A stretch of 37,103 bases of DNA from Ignavibacteriaceae bacterium (GTDB lineage Bacteria; Bacteroidota; Ignavibacteria; Ignavibacteriales; Ignavibacteriaceae). Positions 24,100 to 33,184 of this stretch are shown here, piece after piece. The position numbers and the translations under genes are program-made. The notes below the pieces were generated by a model. It saw nothing but the letters and a program-made list of their open reading frames with translations, ran no database searches and was not told where the DNA came from. The stretch is from contig JABWCA010000006.1 of assembly GCA_013359345.1 (NCBI GenBank), positions 1 through 37,103 of the forward strand, written 5' to 3'. Position 1 is the stretch's first letter. Every line of letters begins with the position of its first letter.

Positions 24100-25569
24100 A
24101 TGTATGATTTTATTGTGATAGGTGCGGGATATGCGGGGCTTTCAGCAGCCGCCCTTCTTGCAAAGGAAAAATTAAAAGTGCTTCTCATTGAGGCTCATGC
24201 CGTATCGGGCGGCTGCGCCTCGTTCTTCAGGCGGGAGGGTTTTCTTTTTGATGCGGGTGCAACAACGCTCAGCGGCATGAATCCTGATCAGCCGCTCGGG
24301 AGGCTTTTCAGGGAGCTTGATACAGAAGTTAAGGCAAAGAAGCTTGATCCCGGAATGATCATAAAACTGGGCGGCGATGAGCTTGTGAGGCACAGTGATC
24401 CCGTAAAATGGAAAAATGAGACTGCAAGGTTTTTCAGGGCATCAGATACACGGAGCTTCTGGGATGAGGTGCACAGCATCAATGATCTGGCATACGCCAT
24501 GGCAGCAGAAAATTACACGGTGCCGCCGCGTTCACTCACCGATTATGTAAAACTTGCGAAGCCGTCAAATCTGAAAGGGGTGAAGCTTTTGCCTCATCTT
24601 TTAACATCAGTTGAAAAAGCTCTGAAAAAACGGGGACTCGGTAACGATACACTATTCAGAAAATTTATAGATGAGCAGCTTCTTATAACAACTCAGAACA
24701 CCGCTGCAGATGCCCCGTTTCTTACCGCCGCAATGGGACTTGCATACCCTTCTGATACCTGGTATCCTTACGGAGGGATGTATGCTCCGGCATTGCTGCT
24801 TGAAGAAAAGATAAGAGCGCTCGGCGGAGAGATCAGATTTAAGGAAAGGGTTTCACAGATTGAAAAAACAGGTGAAGGGTACTCTCTCAGAACGGCCAGA
24901 GGTAATGTATACAATGCAAAAGGGGTGATTACCACAATTCCCGTGTGGAATCTGGAGAAAGTGACCACGGGAGAAATAAAGGAATACTATTCGGGGATAA
25001 CCGGCGGCATAGCAGAACAGCAGATCTGGGGAGCATTTGTTCTTAATTTCGGGATATCAAACAAAGCCGGGTATGAATTCCCCACTTCATATTATCAGAT
25101 ACATTTTGAGGGAGAGGCGCCATACTGCAGCAGCAGCTCATTATTTGTGACTGTTTCTCAGGCCGATGACAGGGAAAAAGCACCTGAAGGATCACATTCA
25201 GTCTCAATATCCCTTCACACAGATGTGAGTGAATGGCTTAATCAGGATAAAGAAGAATATAAGAGGAAAAAGCAGGAAACAACTGATTTTATAATGTCAA
25301 GATTCAGAGAGGCATTTCCTGCTCTTGAACGGGAGGAAACAACCCGCGTTTATTCAGGAACCCCTTTCACCTATATCAGATACACGGGCAGGCATAACGG
25401 TTACGTTGGCGGAATACCTCATTCTGTGAAAAACAGTCTGCTGAAGATGCCGCCCAATGTCACACCCTTCAGAGGGTTTTATAACATTGGCGATACAACA
25501 TTCCCGGGTCAGGGAACTGTTGCAGTATCGTTAGGGGCATACAACACGGTAAGGAGAATTATCTCATAA
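24100..25569 (+). CDS. FAD-dependent oxidoreductase, phytoene desaturase / carotenoid isomerase-like
   Basis: 489 residues. The N-terminal Rossmann motif VIGAGYAGLSAAALLA (GxGxxG at 8-13), with the adenosine-binding Glu in LLIEAHAVSGG and the following FDAGATTLSGM, identifies the amine-oxidase/CrtI superfamily. The C-terminal GFYNIGDTTFPGQGTVAVSLGA is the carotenoid desaturase/isomerase FAD-binding signature. Members desaturate or isomerise carotenes, or oxidise related polyprenyl and retinoid substrates, at the membrane. There is no crtB or crtE neighbour to confirm a carotenoid role, so the substrate is open. The ATG at 24100 is well placed for the N-terminal motif. Its stop is 5 bp from the stop of the convergent hybrid kinase gene. 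Confidence 0.85.
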   Translation: MYDFIVIGAGYAGLSAAALLAKEKLKVLLIEAHAVSGGCASFFRREGFLFDAGATTLSGMNPDQPLGRLFRELDTEVKAKKLDPGMIIKLGGDELVRHSDPVKWKNETARFFRASDTRSFWDEVHSINDLAYAMAAENYTVPPRSLTDYVKLAKPSNLKGVKLLPHLLTSVEKALKKRGLGNDTLFRKFIDEQLLITTQNTAADAPFLTAAMGLAYPSDTWYPYGGMYAPALLLEEKIRALGGEIRFKERVSQIEKTGEGYSLRTARGNVYNAKGVITTIPVWNLEKVTTGEIKEYYSGITGGIAEQQIWGAFVLNFGISNKAGYEFPTSYYQIHFEGEAPYCSSSSLFVTVSQADDREKAPEGSHSVSISLHTDVSEWLNQDKEEYKRKKQETTDFIMSRFREAFPALEREETTRVYSGTPFTYIRYTGRHNGYVGGIPHSVKNSLLKMPPNVTPFRGFYNIGDTTFPGQGTVAVSLGAYNTVRRIIS

Positions 25570-25574
25570 AATCA

Positions 25575-28500
25575 TCAGGTTCTGTTTTCCCCGAGAAGCC
25601 TGATAATCAATTCCTGAAAATGCTTTTTCTCAATCGGTTTGGCGATGTAATGCGTAAAACCTTCAAGCATAAGTTTATTGCGGTCACCTGCCATAGCATA
25701 GGCAGTGAATGCAACGAGGGGAATCTGCCTGTAAAGAGGGATTTTTCTGATCTCATGCACCAGTTCAACACCTGATGACCCTTTCCCGAGATTGATATCA
25801 ATCAGCATGAGAGAATATCTGTTGTGGCTCAGGAGGTTTACGGCAGTTTCCGAATTCAGGGCAACATCAACATCGCCTATATTTTTGAGAACAAGCCGTA
25901 TGATTGTCTGTGTGGGTTTATCATCATCAACGAGCAGAATTCTCGGAAGCCGGTTTTGCACGGATTCAGATTTTGCCTCACCCGGTTTCCCGAAATAATC
26001 AAGAATGGGGGGTATTTCAAATGAGATCGTGAAACTTGAACCTTTCTGAAGCCTGCTCTCCACATCAATTTTACCGCCGAGCTTATCGATAAACTTCCTG
26101 GTCACCGAGAGCCCGAGCCCTGTACCCTCATAAATCCGGCTGAAGCCCTCGCTCCCCTGCCTGAATTCATCAAAAATATAATTCAGCTGATCTTCCGAAA
26201 TACCTATTCCGGTGTCAGAAACTTTTATCCGGCAGAAGTTTTTATCACCTTCAGTCTCTTTATGAACCGATACCGAAATTCCCCCTTCATTTGTGTATTT
26301 GATGGCGTTATTAATCAGGTTATTCAGAACCGTGCTGATGATTTTTGGGTCGCTTTTAAGAAGGACGGGTGATTCAGGCAGATAAGTATTGAGGAATAAT
26401 CCTTTCTGAACTGCAAGCGGATTATGATAATCCGCAACTTTGCTCACTGTTTCCTTAACGTCAACAATCTTGCTGCTGATTTCGATATTGTTTGACTCAA
26501 GCTGGGTGAGTTCAAGAATGAGAGTTAGAGTTTCAGAAAGGCGTGTGCTGCCCTGATGAATTGTATCGATCATTTCCTTATACCGCGGGTCATCAAGAGA
26601 ATCTCTGAGAATCTCAGAAAAACCCATCATCCCGATAAGCGGAGTACGGAGCTCATGACTCATATTGGCAAGGAAATTATTTTTAAGATTATTTGCAATT
26701 TCAGCTTTCTGCCTGGCCGCAACCAGCTCCTCATTGGTCAGATTTCTCTCAATTGAGCCTGCAATTGAAATAGCTGAAGCAGAAAGAAGTGAGATCTCAT
26801 TTTCTGAGTAAATTGATTCATTAGTGCAGTTATCAAATCCGATAAAACCCCAGAAACGTCCGCCTGCAATTATTGGCATCACCAGTATTGCCTTAATTTC
26901 CTGTGATTCAAGAAGGGGAATCTCTGAAGCGGGGAAATCTTTAACTCTGCCTGAGATATTCTCACCGCGGCTCATCACCTCATACCATCTCTCAAAGCCG
27001 TTACTGTATCTGAGGTTCTGGAGATCGGGGTTATCAATCTGGGGTGTAACCGAATCTTTGGTCCATTCCACTTTCTGACTGAGCAGATGCTCTCCCGTGA
27101 GGAGTTCTGTGCTGTTAACAAAAATGTATGCCCTGTCAGCGTGTGCTGCCTGCCCCAGAATACTGACACACTGCAGCAATGCCTGGTCAAAATCCTTTTC
27201 CGTGAGGAGAACCTTGCCTGAGTCAGCTATACCTTTAAGGAGTGTTCTGTTTCTCAGACTCTCGGCTTCAAACAATTTTTCAGGAGTGAAATCTTCTGCC
27301 AGGATAACCCTGTAGATGCTTTCGTTATTTTTATTCTTCACCTCAGATTCATTTACTCTCAGATAAAGGGTCCTGCCGTTATTTATTTTAAGCAGACCTG
27401 TTCTGCTTCCCGGCGTACCCCCTCCGGTTTCAGTGTCGGGTTCAAAAAAATCGCTGAATTTTCTCCCGGCAATTTCGTTTAAAGGCAGACCTGTGAAGTG
27501 TGAGAATGTCGGGTTTACTTCAAGAATCATGTAGTTAAGATCGCAGAGCAGAATACCGTTGCCTGCATTTTCAAATATTGCTTTAAGTCTCTGATCCTTT
27601 TCAAACAGCAGATTATCTTTCATCAGGACATCAGAAAGATCTGTGATTGTTATCAGAATATTTTCCTTGCCTGTAATCGGGAATTTGACCATTCTCCGGT
27701 AAAGCTCTGCCGTAAAGATCTCGCCCGAGGTTTTCCTCATCAGTACAACATCTTTGCCCGGTGATAACTTGAGAATTTCTCTTGCTCCGGTTCCGAGAAG
27801 GTTTCTGTATCTGGTTTCCGATTCAAAGATATCCTCAGCCCTGAAGCCGGTCATCTGCTTCTCCGAATAGCCGAACTGAGCCAGAAACGCATCATTCCAG
27901 TAAGTGGGGGTCATTGAATCGGGGTCAAGAAAGAGAACGGATTCATCAATGTTGGTGAGAATAAGGTTAAAAAGGTCTCTTGACTCCTTTAATTTCTGAT
28001 TTGCCGTGCTTCTTTCGGTCACATCAATGCCGATGGCCCATGATTCCCAGCCTTCAATGGGGAATTCATGCGAGTGATTAGACCAGGATATTCTTTTCAC
28101 AGTGCCGTCTTTGGCATGGAGATCCCACTCGAGATCCTTATAACTGCCGCCGAGCTTATTCCATGTTTCGCGGAGTATTGCCAGATATTTTTTATCCGGA
28201 TAAAGCAGAGAGCTGGGGTCGGGGTGCAGAACCATCTCCTCACGCGTATAACCGGTCACTCTTTCACATTCGTCATTCCACTCAACAAAAAGCCCCTGCC
28301 CGTTCACCGCAACAAGGAGTGCAGGCATATTCCGGAATATATAATCAAGCTTCCGTTCATTTTCACGCAGTTCATTTTCAATTTTTTTCTGCTCTGTTAC
28401 AATTCTTGCTGAGCCCACGGTTCCGAGAAGATTGCCCTCAGGATCAAGAATGGGAGCTTTCTGTATTTCAAGATGAATCTCTTTGCCGCGCACCTTACCC

Positions 28501-29213
28501 GATTCAAAAAACTTATGCGGCCTGAGTGTCCGGTGAACAATTTCATCAGAATCAGGGCAATTCACCCCGAAAGTGTGCCATTCAGGGTTATCGGGATGGG
28601 AATTTATCTGCCGCGAAAAGAAATATTCGTCATTTTTCCCGATCGGTTCATTGAGATTATCTGTGCATAAAACGGTTTCACAGATAGCTTTATTAACGAA
28701 GATGAAATTTTTGTTCAGATCTTTTGCCCAGAGAAGATCAGGCATATTATCTGCGATGAGCCTTATCAGATTTCTGAACCCGAGGTTGTTTTTCTCGAAT
28801 TCTGAATACCCCGGCAGTATTGATGAATGGTTTCCTTCTTCCTCAAAAACAAGGAGATAGTTCCCCGCTTCCTTTGCTGTATCTTCAGGGATTATGAGGA
28901 TTCTGAAATTTGTGCCCTGCTTTAAAACAGAGGGGATTTTGCCGGCAAGGTACGTTCCGTTCAGAGTTGGCTGAGTATCAGAAATGAATGCTGCAAGGTC
29001 AAGCTTTGCAATATCTTTTACTGAAGATATCTTCACCGGATCTGACGGGATGCCAAAATAGTTCTTTGCTGCGGAGTTTATAAAAAGCAGGGTTCCGTTT
29101 TTATCTGCTGCGGTGATGATAAAAGGCATAAAATCAAGCACTGAATAAAAAGAAGCGGCAAGAGAGTTTTCAGCGGGAGATTTTGAATGACTTCTGAGCT
29201 CCATTTCAGACAT
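25575..29213 (-). CDS. Multi-PAS/GAF hybrid sensor histidine kinase
   Basis: 1212 residues, with no membrane segment, so probably cytosolic. Approximate order: PAS at 20-110, 145-270, 285-400, 405-520 and 535-650, each with the N-terminal core repeat (for example FIITAADKNGTLLFINSAA and LLVAVNGQGLFVEWNDECERVTG). A GAF domain follows at about 655-830 (LGQAAHADRAYIFVNS). Next are HisKA with NMSHELRTPL (His853), HATPase (NNLINNAIKY, DTGIGI, GTGLGLSV) and a C-terminal receiver with LLVDDD and Asp1139 (LIDINLG). The receiver would pass phosphate to an Hpt protein, none of which is nearby. It likely integrates several cytosolic signals such as redox or small ligands. No haem or flavin site can be assigned by eye. 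The start sits beside the peroxiredoxin gene, 138 bp away and divergent. Confidence 0.93.
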   Translation of the reverse strand: MSEMELRSHSKSPAENSLAASFYSVLDFMPFIITAADKNGTLLFINSAAKNYFGIPSDPVKISSVKDIAKLDLAAFISDTQPTLNGTYLAGKIPSVLKQGTNFRILIIPEDTAKEAGNYLLVFEEEGNHSSILPGYSEFEKNNLGFRNLIRLIADNMPDLLWAKDLNKNFIFVNKAICETVLCTDNLNEPIGKNDEYFFSRQINSHPDNPEWHTFGVNCPDSDEIVHRTLRPHKFFESGKVRGKEIHLEIQKAPILDPEGNLLGTVGSARIVTEQKKIENELRENERKLDYIFRNMPALLVAVNGQGLFVEWNDECERVTGYTREEMVLHPDPSSLLYPDKKYLAILRETWNKLGGSYKDLEWDLHAKDGTVKRISWSNHSHEFPIEGWESWAIGIDVTERSTANQKLKESRDLFNLILTNIDESVLFLDPDSMTPTYWNDAFLAQFGYSEKQMTGFRAEDIFESETRYRNLLGTGAREILKLSPGKDVVLMRKTSGEIFTAELYRRMVKFPITGKENILITITDLSDVLMKDNLLFEKDQRLKAIFENAGNGILLCDLNYMILEVNPTFSHFTGLPLNEIAGRKFSDFFEPDTETGGGTPGSRTGLLKINNGRTLYLRVNESEVKNKNNESIYRVILAEDFTPEKLFEAESLRNRTLLKGIADSGKVLLTEKDFDQALLQCVSILGQAAHADRAYIFVNSTELLTGEHLLSQKVEWTKDSVTPQIDNPDLQNLRYSNGFERWYEVMSRGENISGRVKDFPASEIPLLESQEIKAILVMPIIAGGRFWGFIGFDNCTNESIYSENEISLLSASAISIAGSIERNLTNEELVAARQKAEIANNLKNNFLANMSHELRTPLIGMMGFSEILRDSLDDPRYKEMIDTIHQGSTRLSETLTLILELTQLESNNIEISSKIVDVKETVSKVADYHNPLAVQKGLFLNTYLPESPVLLKSDPKIISTVLNNLINNAIKYTNEGGISVSVHKETEGDKNFCRIKVSDTGIGISEDQLNYIFDEFRQGSEGFSRIYEGTGLGLSVTRKFIDKLGGKIDVESRLQKGSSFTISFEIPPILDYFGKPGEAKSESVQNRLPRILLVDDDKPTQTIIRLVLKNIGDVDVALNSETAVNLLSHNRYSLMLIDINLGKGSSGVELVHEIRKIPLYRQIPLVAFTAYAMAGDRNKLMLEGFTHYIAKPIEKKHFQELIIRLLGENRT

Positions 29214-29351
29214 GGGTATTCCAAAAAATCTTAATACAATTTTGCGGAAGTTACAAAATAAAATCCGTAATTAACAACGAAACCAAATATTTTTATGTGA
29301 ATCTTACAAATTGCAGAAAATACTCCGCTAAGATAAAAACCAAGAGGTAAT

Positions 29352-30002
29352 ATGGAAAACAGAGGACTGCTGCTGATCGGGGATAAGCTTCCCGAAATGA
29401 CAGTTCAGACTACAAAAGGCATGATCAATATTCCGGGAGATTTTTCCGGGAAATGGATTGTGCTTTTCAGCCACCCGGCTGATTTCACTCCTGTTTGCAC
29501 AACAGAGTTCGTTGCTTTTGCTAAAAGAGATGCTGAATTTAAGAAACTTAACGCAGAACTTATAGGTCTTTCAATAGATCAGGTGTTCTCCCATATTAAA
29601 TGGGTTCAGTGGATCAAAGAGAATGTAAATGTGGAAATACCGTTCCCTGTGATTGCAGATGATATGGGCAAAGTGGCAGGAACACTTGGCATGGTTCACC
29701 CCGGTAAAGCCACAAACACTGTGCGGGCGGTGTTCATTATTGATCCGCAGGCAGTGATCAGGCTGATAATCTATTACCCGCAGGAAATAGGCAGACAGAT
29801 TGACGAGGTGCTTCGTGCGCTGAAAGCCCTTCAGATTGCAGACACACATAAGGTTGCGATGCCTGAAAACTGGCCCAACAATGAACTCATAGGGAGTAAA
29901 GTTATCAATCCCCCTCCCAAGGATGTTGCCATTGCCGAAGAAGTGCTCAAAAAGCATGAAGGCTACGACTGGTGGTTCACATACAGGGAGCTGGAAAAAT
30001 AA
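29352..30002 (+). CDS. 1-Cys peroxiredoxin, Prx6 subfamily
   Basis: 216 residues. The peroxidatic cysteine Cys49 lies in [13 protein letters not shown] (thus TxxC with Pro and Thr in place), and Arg in the active-site pocket is in [10 protein letters not shown]. The Prx6-type C-terminal arm is present ([11 protein letters not shown], then [13 protein letters not shown]). I find no other cysteine, so the enzyme has no resolving cysteine of its own and should need an external thiol. It reduces hydrogen and alkyl peroxides in the cytosol. AAGAGG precedes the ATG at a suitable distance. A clear intrinsic terminator follows, so it is monocistronic. Upstream is the divergent multi-PAS kinase; a link to redox sensing is possible but not shown. 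Confidence 0.95.
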   Translation: MENRGLLLIGDKLPEMTVQTTKGMINIPGDFSGKWIVLFSHPADFTPVCTTEFVAFAKRDAEFKKLNAELIGLSIDQVFSHIKWVQWIKENVNVEIPFPVIADDMGKVAGTLGMVHPGKATNTVRAVFIIDPQAVIRLIIYYPQEIGRQIDEVLRALKALQIADTHKVAMPENWPNNELIGSKVINPPPKDVAIAEEVLKKHEGYDWWFTYRELEK

Positions 30003-30023
30003 CAGCGTCTCTTAAGAATTAAT

Positions 30024-30059
30024 AAAACCGTTTGTGTAAAAGCGCAGACGGTTTTTTTT
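30024..30059 (+). terminator. Intrinsic terminator after the peroxiredoxin gene
   Basis: AAAACCGTTTGTG pairs with CGCAGACGGTTTT across a 6-base loop, with two G-T wobbles and no mismatches. It continues into a run of Ts, 21 bp after the stop. Confidence 0.88.
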
Positions 30060-30115
30060 ATTTTTAGTAACTTGCATCAGTATTAAAATAAATTCAGATA
30101 ATTCAGAACTACCCA

Positions 30116-31489
30116 ATGATAAAGCAATTCAGGTTCCTCCCGGCACTATTTTTTCTTATACTCCCTTTTATAACAACCGCGCAAACGGCTTTGAGTGATA
30201 AAATCGGGCAGATGATCATGGTGAATTTCAGCGGCACCACGGTCCCCGATACGCTCGCGGCAGATCTTTCACAGCGCAATCTGGGGGGAGTGCTGTTTCT
30301 TGGTGCCAATATATCGGGTCCTGTTCAGATTGCCACGCTTGTCAGCTCAATTAAAGGCCTTGCACTAACCCCGCCTTTCATTGCAATTGATCAGGAGGGG
30401 GGCAGAGTTGCCAGAATGGGTAAAAACAACGGGTATGAATCGACCCCCACTCATTACCGGCTCGGCACAATTGTAAACAGGGAAGACACCACCAGATTCT
30501 GGGCTGCTAAAATGGCAGGCTGGCTTAAAGCCGCGGGTATTAATGTGAATTTTGCCCCGGTGGTTGATGTCAATGTTAATCCGCAGAGCCCTGCAATCGG
30601 GGCGCTCAGCCGCAGCTTTTCGGGATCACCCGATACCGTTGCGCGCCACGCGGGATACTTTATAAGTGAATTTAAAAGCAAAAAGATAGCAACTGCCTTA
30701 AAGCATTTTCCGGGGCATGGCAGTGCAACAACTGATTCACACAACGGCTTCACCGATGTTACCCAGACATGGGCCGATTCAGAACTGAATCCTTACAGAA
30801 CGCTTATCAATACAGGCTATGACGGCATGGTAATGACGGGGCACCTGTTTAACTCAAACTGGGATAACACATACCCGGCATCACTCTCCCCGTATGTGAC
30901 AACCACACTGCTTCGCGACAGCCTCGGGTTTCAGGGGGTTGTGGTCACCGATGAATTATTTATGCAGGCAATAACAAATGAATTCACAATAGACACTGCA
31001 ATTGTGCTTGCAGTAAAGGCAGGCGCTGATATCCTCCTGTTTAACAGGAATATTTATGAGGAGAGATCTCTTGTGCAGCGGGTAATTGATCTGATTGAAG
31101 CAAAGGTGCAGAGCGGAGAAATATCTGAGGCGAGGATTGATCAGTCATATAACAGAATAATGAATCTTAAAAACTCGGTTATATCTGATGTGAAGTATGA
31201 AACCGCTTCCGGTGATGAAGTGACACCTGTGAATTACGGACTGCGGAACTATCCGAACCCGTTTAATCCCTCAACACGTCTTGAAATTTCAATACCCGAA
31301 GCCGGAGATATCAGGCTCATTGTTTACAATGAAACCGGCGAAGAGCTGATGACAGTTTATCAGGGCTGGGCTGATCCGGGAAATCACAGTTATGAACTGA
31401 ACCTGCAGAATTATCCTTCAGGAGTTTATTTTGTAAGACTGAGCAGCGGAATCACTAACAAGATGCTGAAAACTGTATTACTGAGATAA
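30116..31489 (+). CDS. Glycoside hydrolase family 3, NagZ-like, with T9SS C-terminal sorting domain
   Basis: 457 residues. The signal peptide is MIKQFRFLPALFFLILPFITTAQ. The GH3 barrel (about 27-360) has IDQEGGRVARMG, the NagZ-type general acid/base loop KHFPGHGSATTDSH (from Lys196, Asp207 and His209 as the dyad) and the nucleophile Asp279 in VVVTDELFMQA. This identifies a beta-N-acetylglucosaminidase-type enzyme rather than a two-domain beta-glucosidase. The C-terminal 85 residues are a sorting domain (NYPNPFNPSTRLEIS, IRLIVYNETGE, final KTVLLR), so the enzyme is exported to the surface by the type IX system instead of working in the cytosol as NagZ does. It likely cuts murein- or chitin-type amino sugars outside the cell. 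A GNAT gene follows after 6 bp. Confidence 0.92.
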   Translation: MIKQFRFLPALFFLILPFITTAQTALSDKIGQMIMVNFSGTTVPDTLAADLSQRNLGGVLFLGANISGPVQIATLVSSIKGLALTPPFIAIDQEGGRVARMGKNNGYESTPTHYRLGTIVNREDTTRFWAAKMAGWLKAAGINVNFAPVVDVNVNPQSPAIGALSRSFSGSPDTVARHAGYFISEFKSKKIATALKHFPGHGSATTDSHNGFTDVTQTWADSELNPYRTLINTGYDGMVMTGHLFNSNWDNTYPASLSPYVTTTLLRDSLGFQGVVVTDELFMQAITNEFTIDTAIVLAVKAGADILLFNRNIYEERSLVQRVIDLIEAKVQSGEISEARIDQSYNRIMNLKNSVISDVKYETASGDEVTPVNYGLRNYPNPFNPSTRLEISIPEAGDIRLIVYNETGEELMTVYQGWADPGNHSYELNLQNYPSGVYFVRLSSGITNKMLKTVLLR

Positions 31490-31495
31490 TATGTA

Positions 31496-32047
31496 ATGAA
31501 GAGAATTCCCACAAAGAGGCTTTGTCTTGTTCCCGCAGGTATTGAACTGACGGAACTTATGCTTGCCGGGAGATCTAAATTTGCCGATAATCTGGAGTTT
31601 ATTGTTCCCGATAACTGGCCTCCCGATTTTCTGGATGAGAATGCCCTTTTGCATGTGCTGAGAGGATATGAAATCAACCCCGAAAACCTGAAATTCCCCC
31701 TCTATCTTATAGTAATCAAAGAGGAAAAAGTTGTGGCAGGTGTGGCGGGTTATAAAAGCGCTCCCGATGAAACAGGTGAGGTTGAAGTCGGCTATTCTGT
31801 GCTTGAACAGTACAGAAGAAACGGGATTGCCACAGAGGCGGTGAATGCGCTTGTTGATAACGCTTTTTCTTTCAGAAACATAGCATCAGTTACCGCAGAG
31901 ACACTTCCGGTTCTTACCGCATCGGTTGGAGTGCTCCTTAAGTGCGGATTTGTTTTTGAGGGAGAGGGATCTGAGCCCGGAGCAATAAAATACAGGATTC
32001 AGAAGGAAGAAAGCAGCAAAGAGGGATCAGAGGGGCAGAGCCTGTAA
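31496..32047 (+). CDS. GNAT-family N-acetyltransferase, RimJ/RimL-like
   Basis: 183 residues. Motif A includes the acetyl-CoA-binding VEVGYSVLEQYRRNGIATEAVNALVDNAF, residues 94-122, with the RRNGIA pyrophosphate-loop. The later segment ETLPVLTASVGVLLKCGFVFEG is the C-terminal part typical of the ribosomal-protein and aminoglycoside acetyltransferase group. The N-terminal 60 residues have the usual RimJ opening (RIPTKRLCLVPA). The acceptor is unknown. The gene starts 6 bp after the GH3 stop and should share its transcript. Confidence 0.88.
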   Translation: MKRIPTKRLCLVPAGIELTELMLAGRSKFADNLEFIVPDNWPPDFLDENALLHVLRGYEINPENLKFPLYLIVIKEEKVVAGVAGYKSAPDETGEVEVGYSVLEQYRRNGIATEAVNALVDNAFSFRNIASVTAETLPVLTASVGVLLKCGFVFEGEGSEPGAIKYRIQKEESSKEGSEGQSL

Positions 32048-32094
32048 GCGGCCTGCGCCGTCTCTGATGCGGTATTATTCAGGGTCAGGAGTTT

Positions 32095-32134
32095 CTGTGA
32101 AGATTTTATTATTGATGAATTATCTTCTTCACAG
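32095..32134. repeat. Inverted repeat between convergent acetyltransferase and rhodanese genes
   Basis: CTGTGAAGA (32095-32103) and TCTTCACAG (32126-32134) pair perfectly over 9 bp with a 22-base AT-rich loop. It could act as an atypical terminator for both genes, but has no T-run. Confidence 0.4.
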
Positions 32135-32167
32135 CCCCTGCTTTATTCATCCGGGATCAGGCTCAAA

Positions 32168-32530
32168 TCAGACCAGCTCCTCAGTGTCAAGGCTCAGGGC
32201 TTTCCATGCGGCTATACCACCGCTGAGTTCACGCACATTATTATAACCTGCTTCCAGCAATGTAAGCTGGGCTTTGGCAGCAAGATTACACCAGGTTTCC
32301 CAGCAGTAAAGCACAATCATCCTGTTACGGTCAATCTGATTCAGGCTCTGCTGAATCCGGTTCTGCGGAATGCTCACCGCACCCCTTATCCTTTCTTTTT
32401 TTATGTTATCAGGAGCATTCCTCACATCAATGATCAGAATATCATCAGGGTGTTTTTTTAATTCAAACAGTAAGTCCATAGGGCTAACCGTTAAGGCCAG
32501 TCTGTTTCTGACAGAATCTGCAAGTGTCAT
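32168..32530 (-). CDS. Single-domain rhodanese-like sulfurtransferase
   Basis: 120 residues. The single rhodanese domain (about 14-115) has LIIDVRNAPD, RGAVSIPQ, the active-site loop VLYCWETWCNLAAKA (catalytic Cys76, second Cys81) and ELSGGIAAWK. Rhodaneses carry sulfane sulfur as a Cys persulfide and pass it to thiol acceptors. The CWETWC loop has a second cysteine five residues on, allowing internal persulfide reduction to a disulfide. The gene follows the marR gene by 50 bp on the same strand, so the regulator may control it. Confidence 0.9.
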   Translation of the reverse strand: MTLADSVRNRLALTVSPMDLLFELKKHPDDILIIDVRNAPDNIKKERIRGAVSIPQNRIQQSLNQIDRNRMIVLYCWETWCNLAAKAQLTLLEAGYNNVRELSGGIAAWKALSLDTEELV

Positions 32531-32580
32531 TATTCCTCACTTTTAATATATTTGATTTTCCGGATCAGCCTTACCTGATC

Positions 32581-33039
32581 TCAGAGGTTTTTTATAATAA
32601 GTTCGTTCATGTTCCAGTGGAAAGATTTTCTGCTTTCTTCCAGTACCCCGAAGTAGTCTTCATCAATTTTCTGCACGGCGGTAAGCGCATGGCTGAGCAT
32701 CTCTGTTCCGTAATTGGTAAGTTTAATTTCCTTTGCCCTGCTGTCATCGGGATGCGGAGCTCTTGTTATAAGTCCCTTTTTTTCAAGTGTGCGCAGAACC
32801 TGAGAAGTCATCATTGGGTCAGTTCTTGCCTCTTCTGCAAGTCTGATCTGTGAAACAGGCTCCTTCTCTTTAAGCAGCCATCCCAGTCCTGCAAGAAGCA
32901 CAAACTGAGTATGAGTAAGTTCAATGGCAGCAAGCGCATTGTTGATTTTCCTGTTCCAGATCATGAAGGTTTGCCAGAGTGAAAACCCTATGCTCTGATC
33001 AGGATGAGGCAGATTTAATTCAGAATTGTTCATTCTCAT
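32581..33039 (-). CDS. MarR-family transcriptional regulator
   Basis: 152 residues. The winged helix-turn-helix occupies about 60-120: ELTHTQFVLLAGLGWL, SQIRLAEEARTDPMMTSQVLRTLEKKGLI, and the wing with TRAPHPDDSRAKEIKLT, in which the DxRxK motif is conserved. The flanking helices form the dimer interface. I see no cysteine in the protein, so redox sensing by OhrR-type chemistry is not supported. Start ATG at 33039 or at 33033; the two differ by two residues. The rhodanese gene follows, and an 18-bp palindrome lies 43 bp upstream, a good site for self-repression. The ligand is unknown. Confidence 0.93.
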   Translation of the reverse strand: MRMNNSELNLPHPDQSIGFSLWQTFMIWNRKINNALAAIELTHTQFVLLAGLGWLLKEKEPVSQIRLAEEARTDPMMTSQVLRTLEKKGLITRAPHPDDSRAKEIKLTNYGTEMLSHALTAVQKIDEDYFGVLEESRKSFHWNMNELIIKNL

Positions 33040-33081
33040 TCTTTAATTTTTTTTATACCTCAAAAATAATATATATACATA

Positions 33082-33099
33082 TAATATGCAAACATATTA
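33082..33099. promoter_or_regulatory. Candidate MarR operator in the divergent region
   Basis: TAATATGCAAACATATTA is a perfect palindrome with 7-bp arms and a CAAA spacer. It lies in the gap between the marR gene (-) and the LytS-like kinase (+), 43 bp from the marR ATG, the size and symmetry expected for a MarR dimer. Binding is inferred. Confidence 0.55.
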
Positions 33100-33184
33100 A
33101 ACTATCTGTTTGGCTGATTATCACTTAAAATTTGGACATTTAAGCGTTATTCTTTAGTATTGCCGGTGAAAAATTGAAAAAAAA

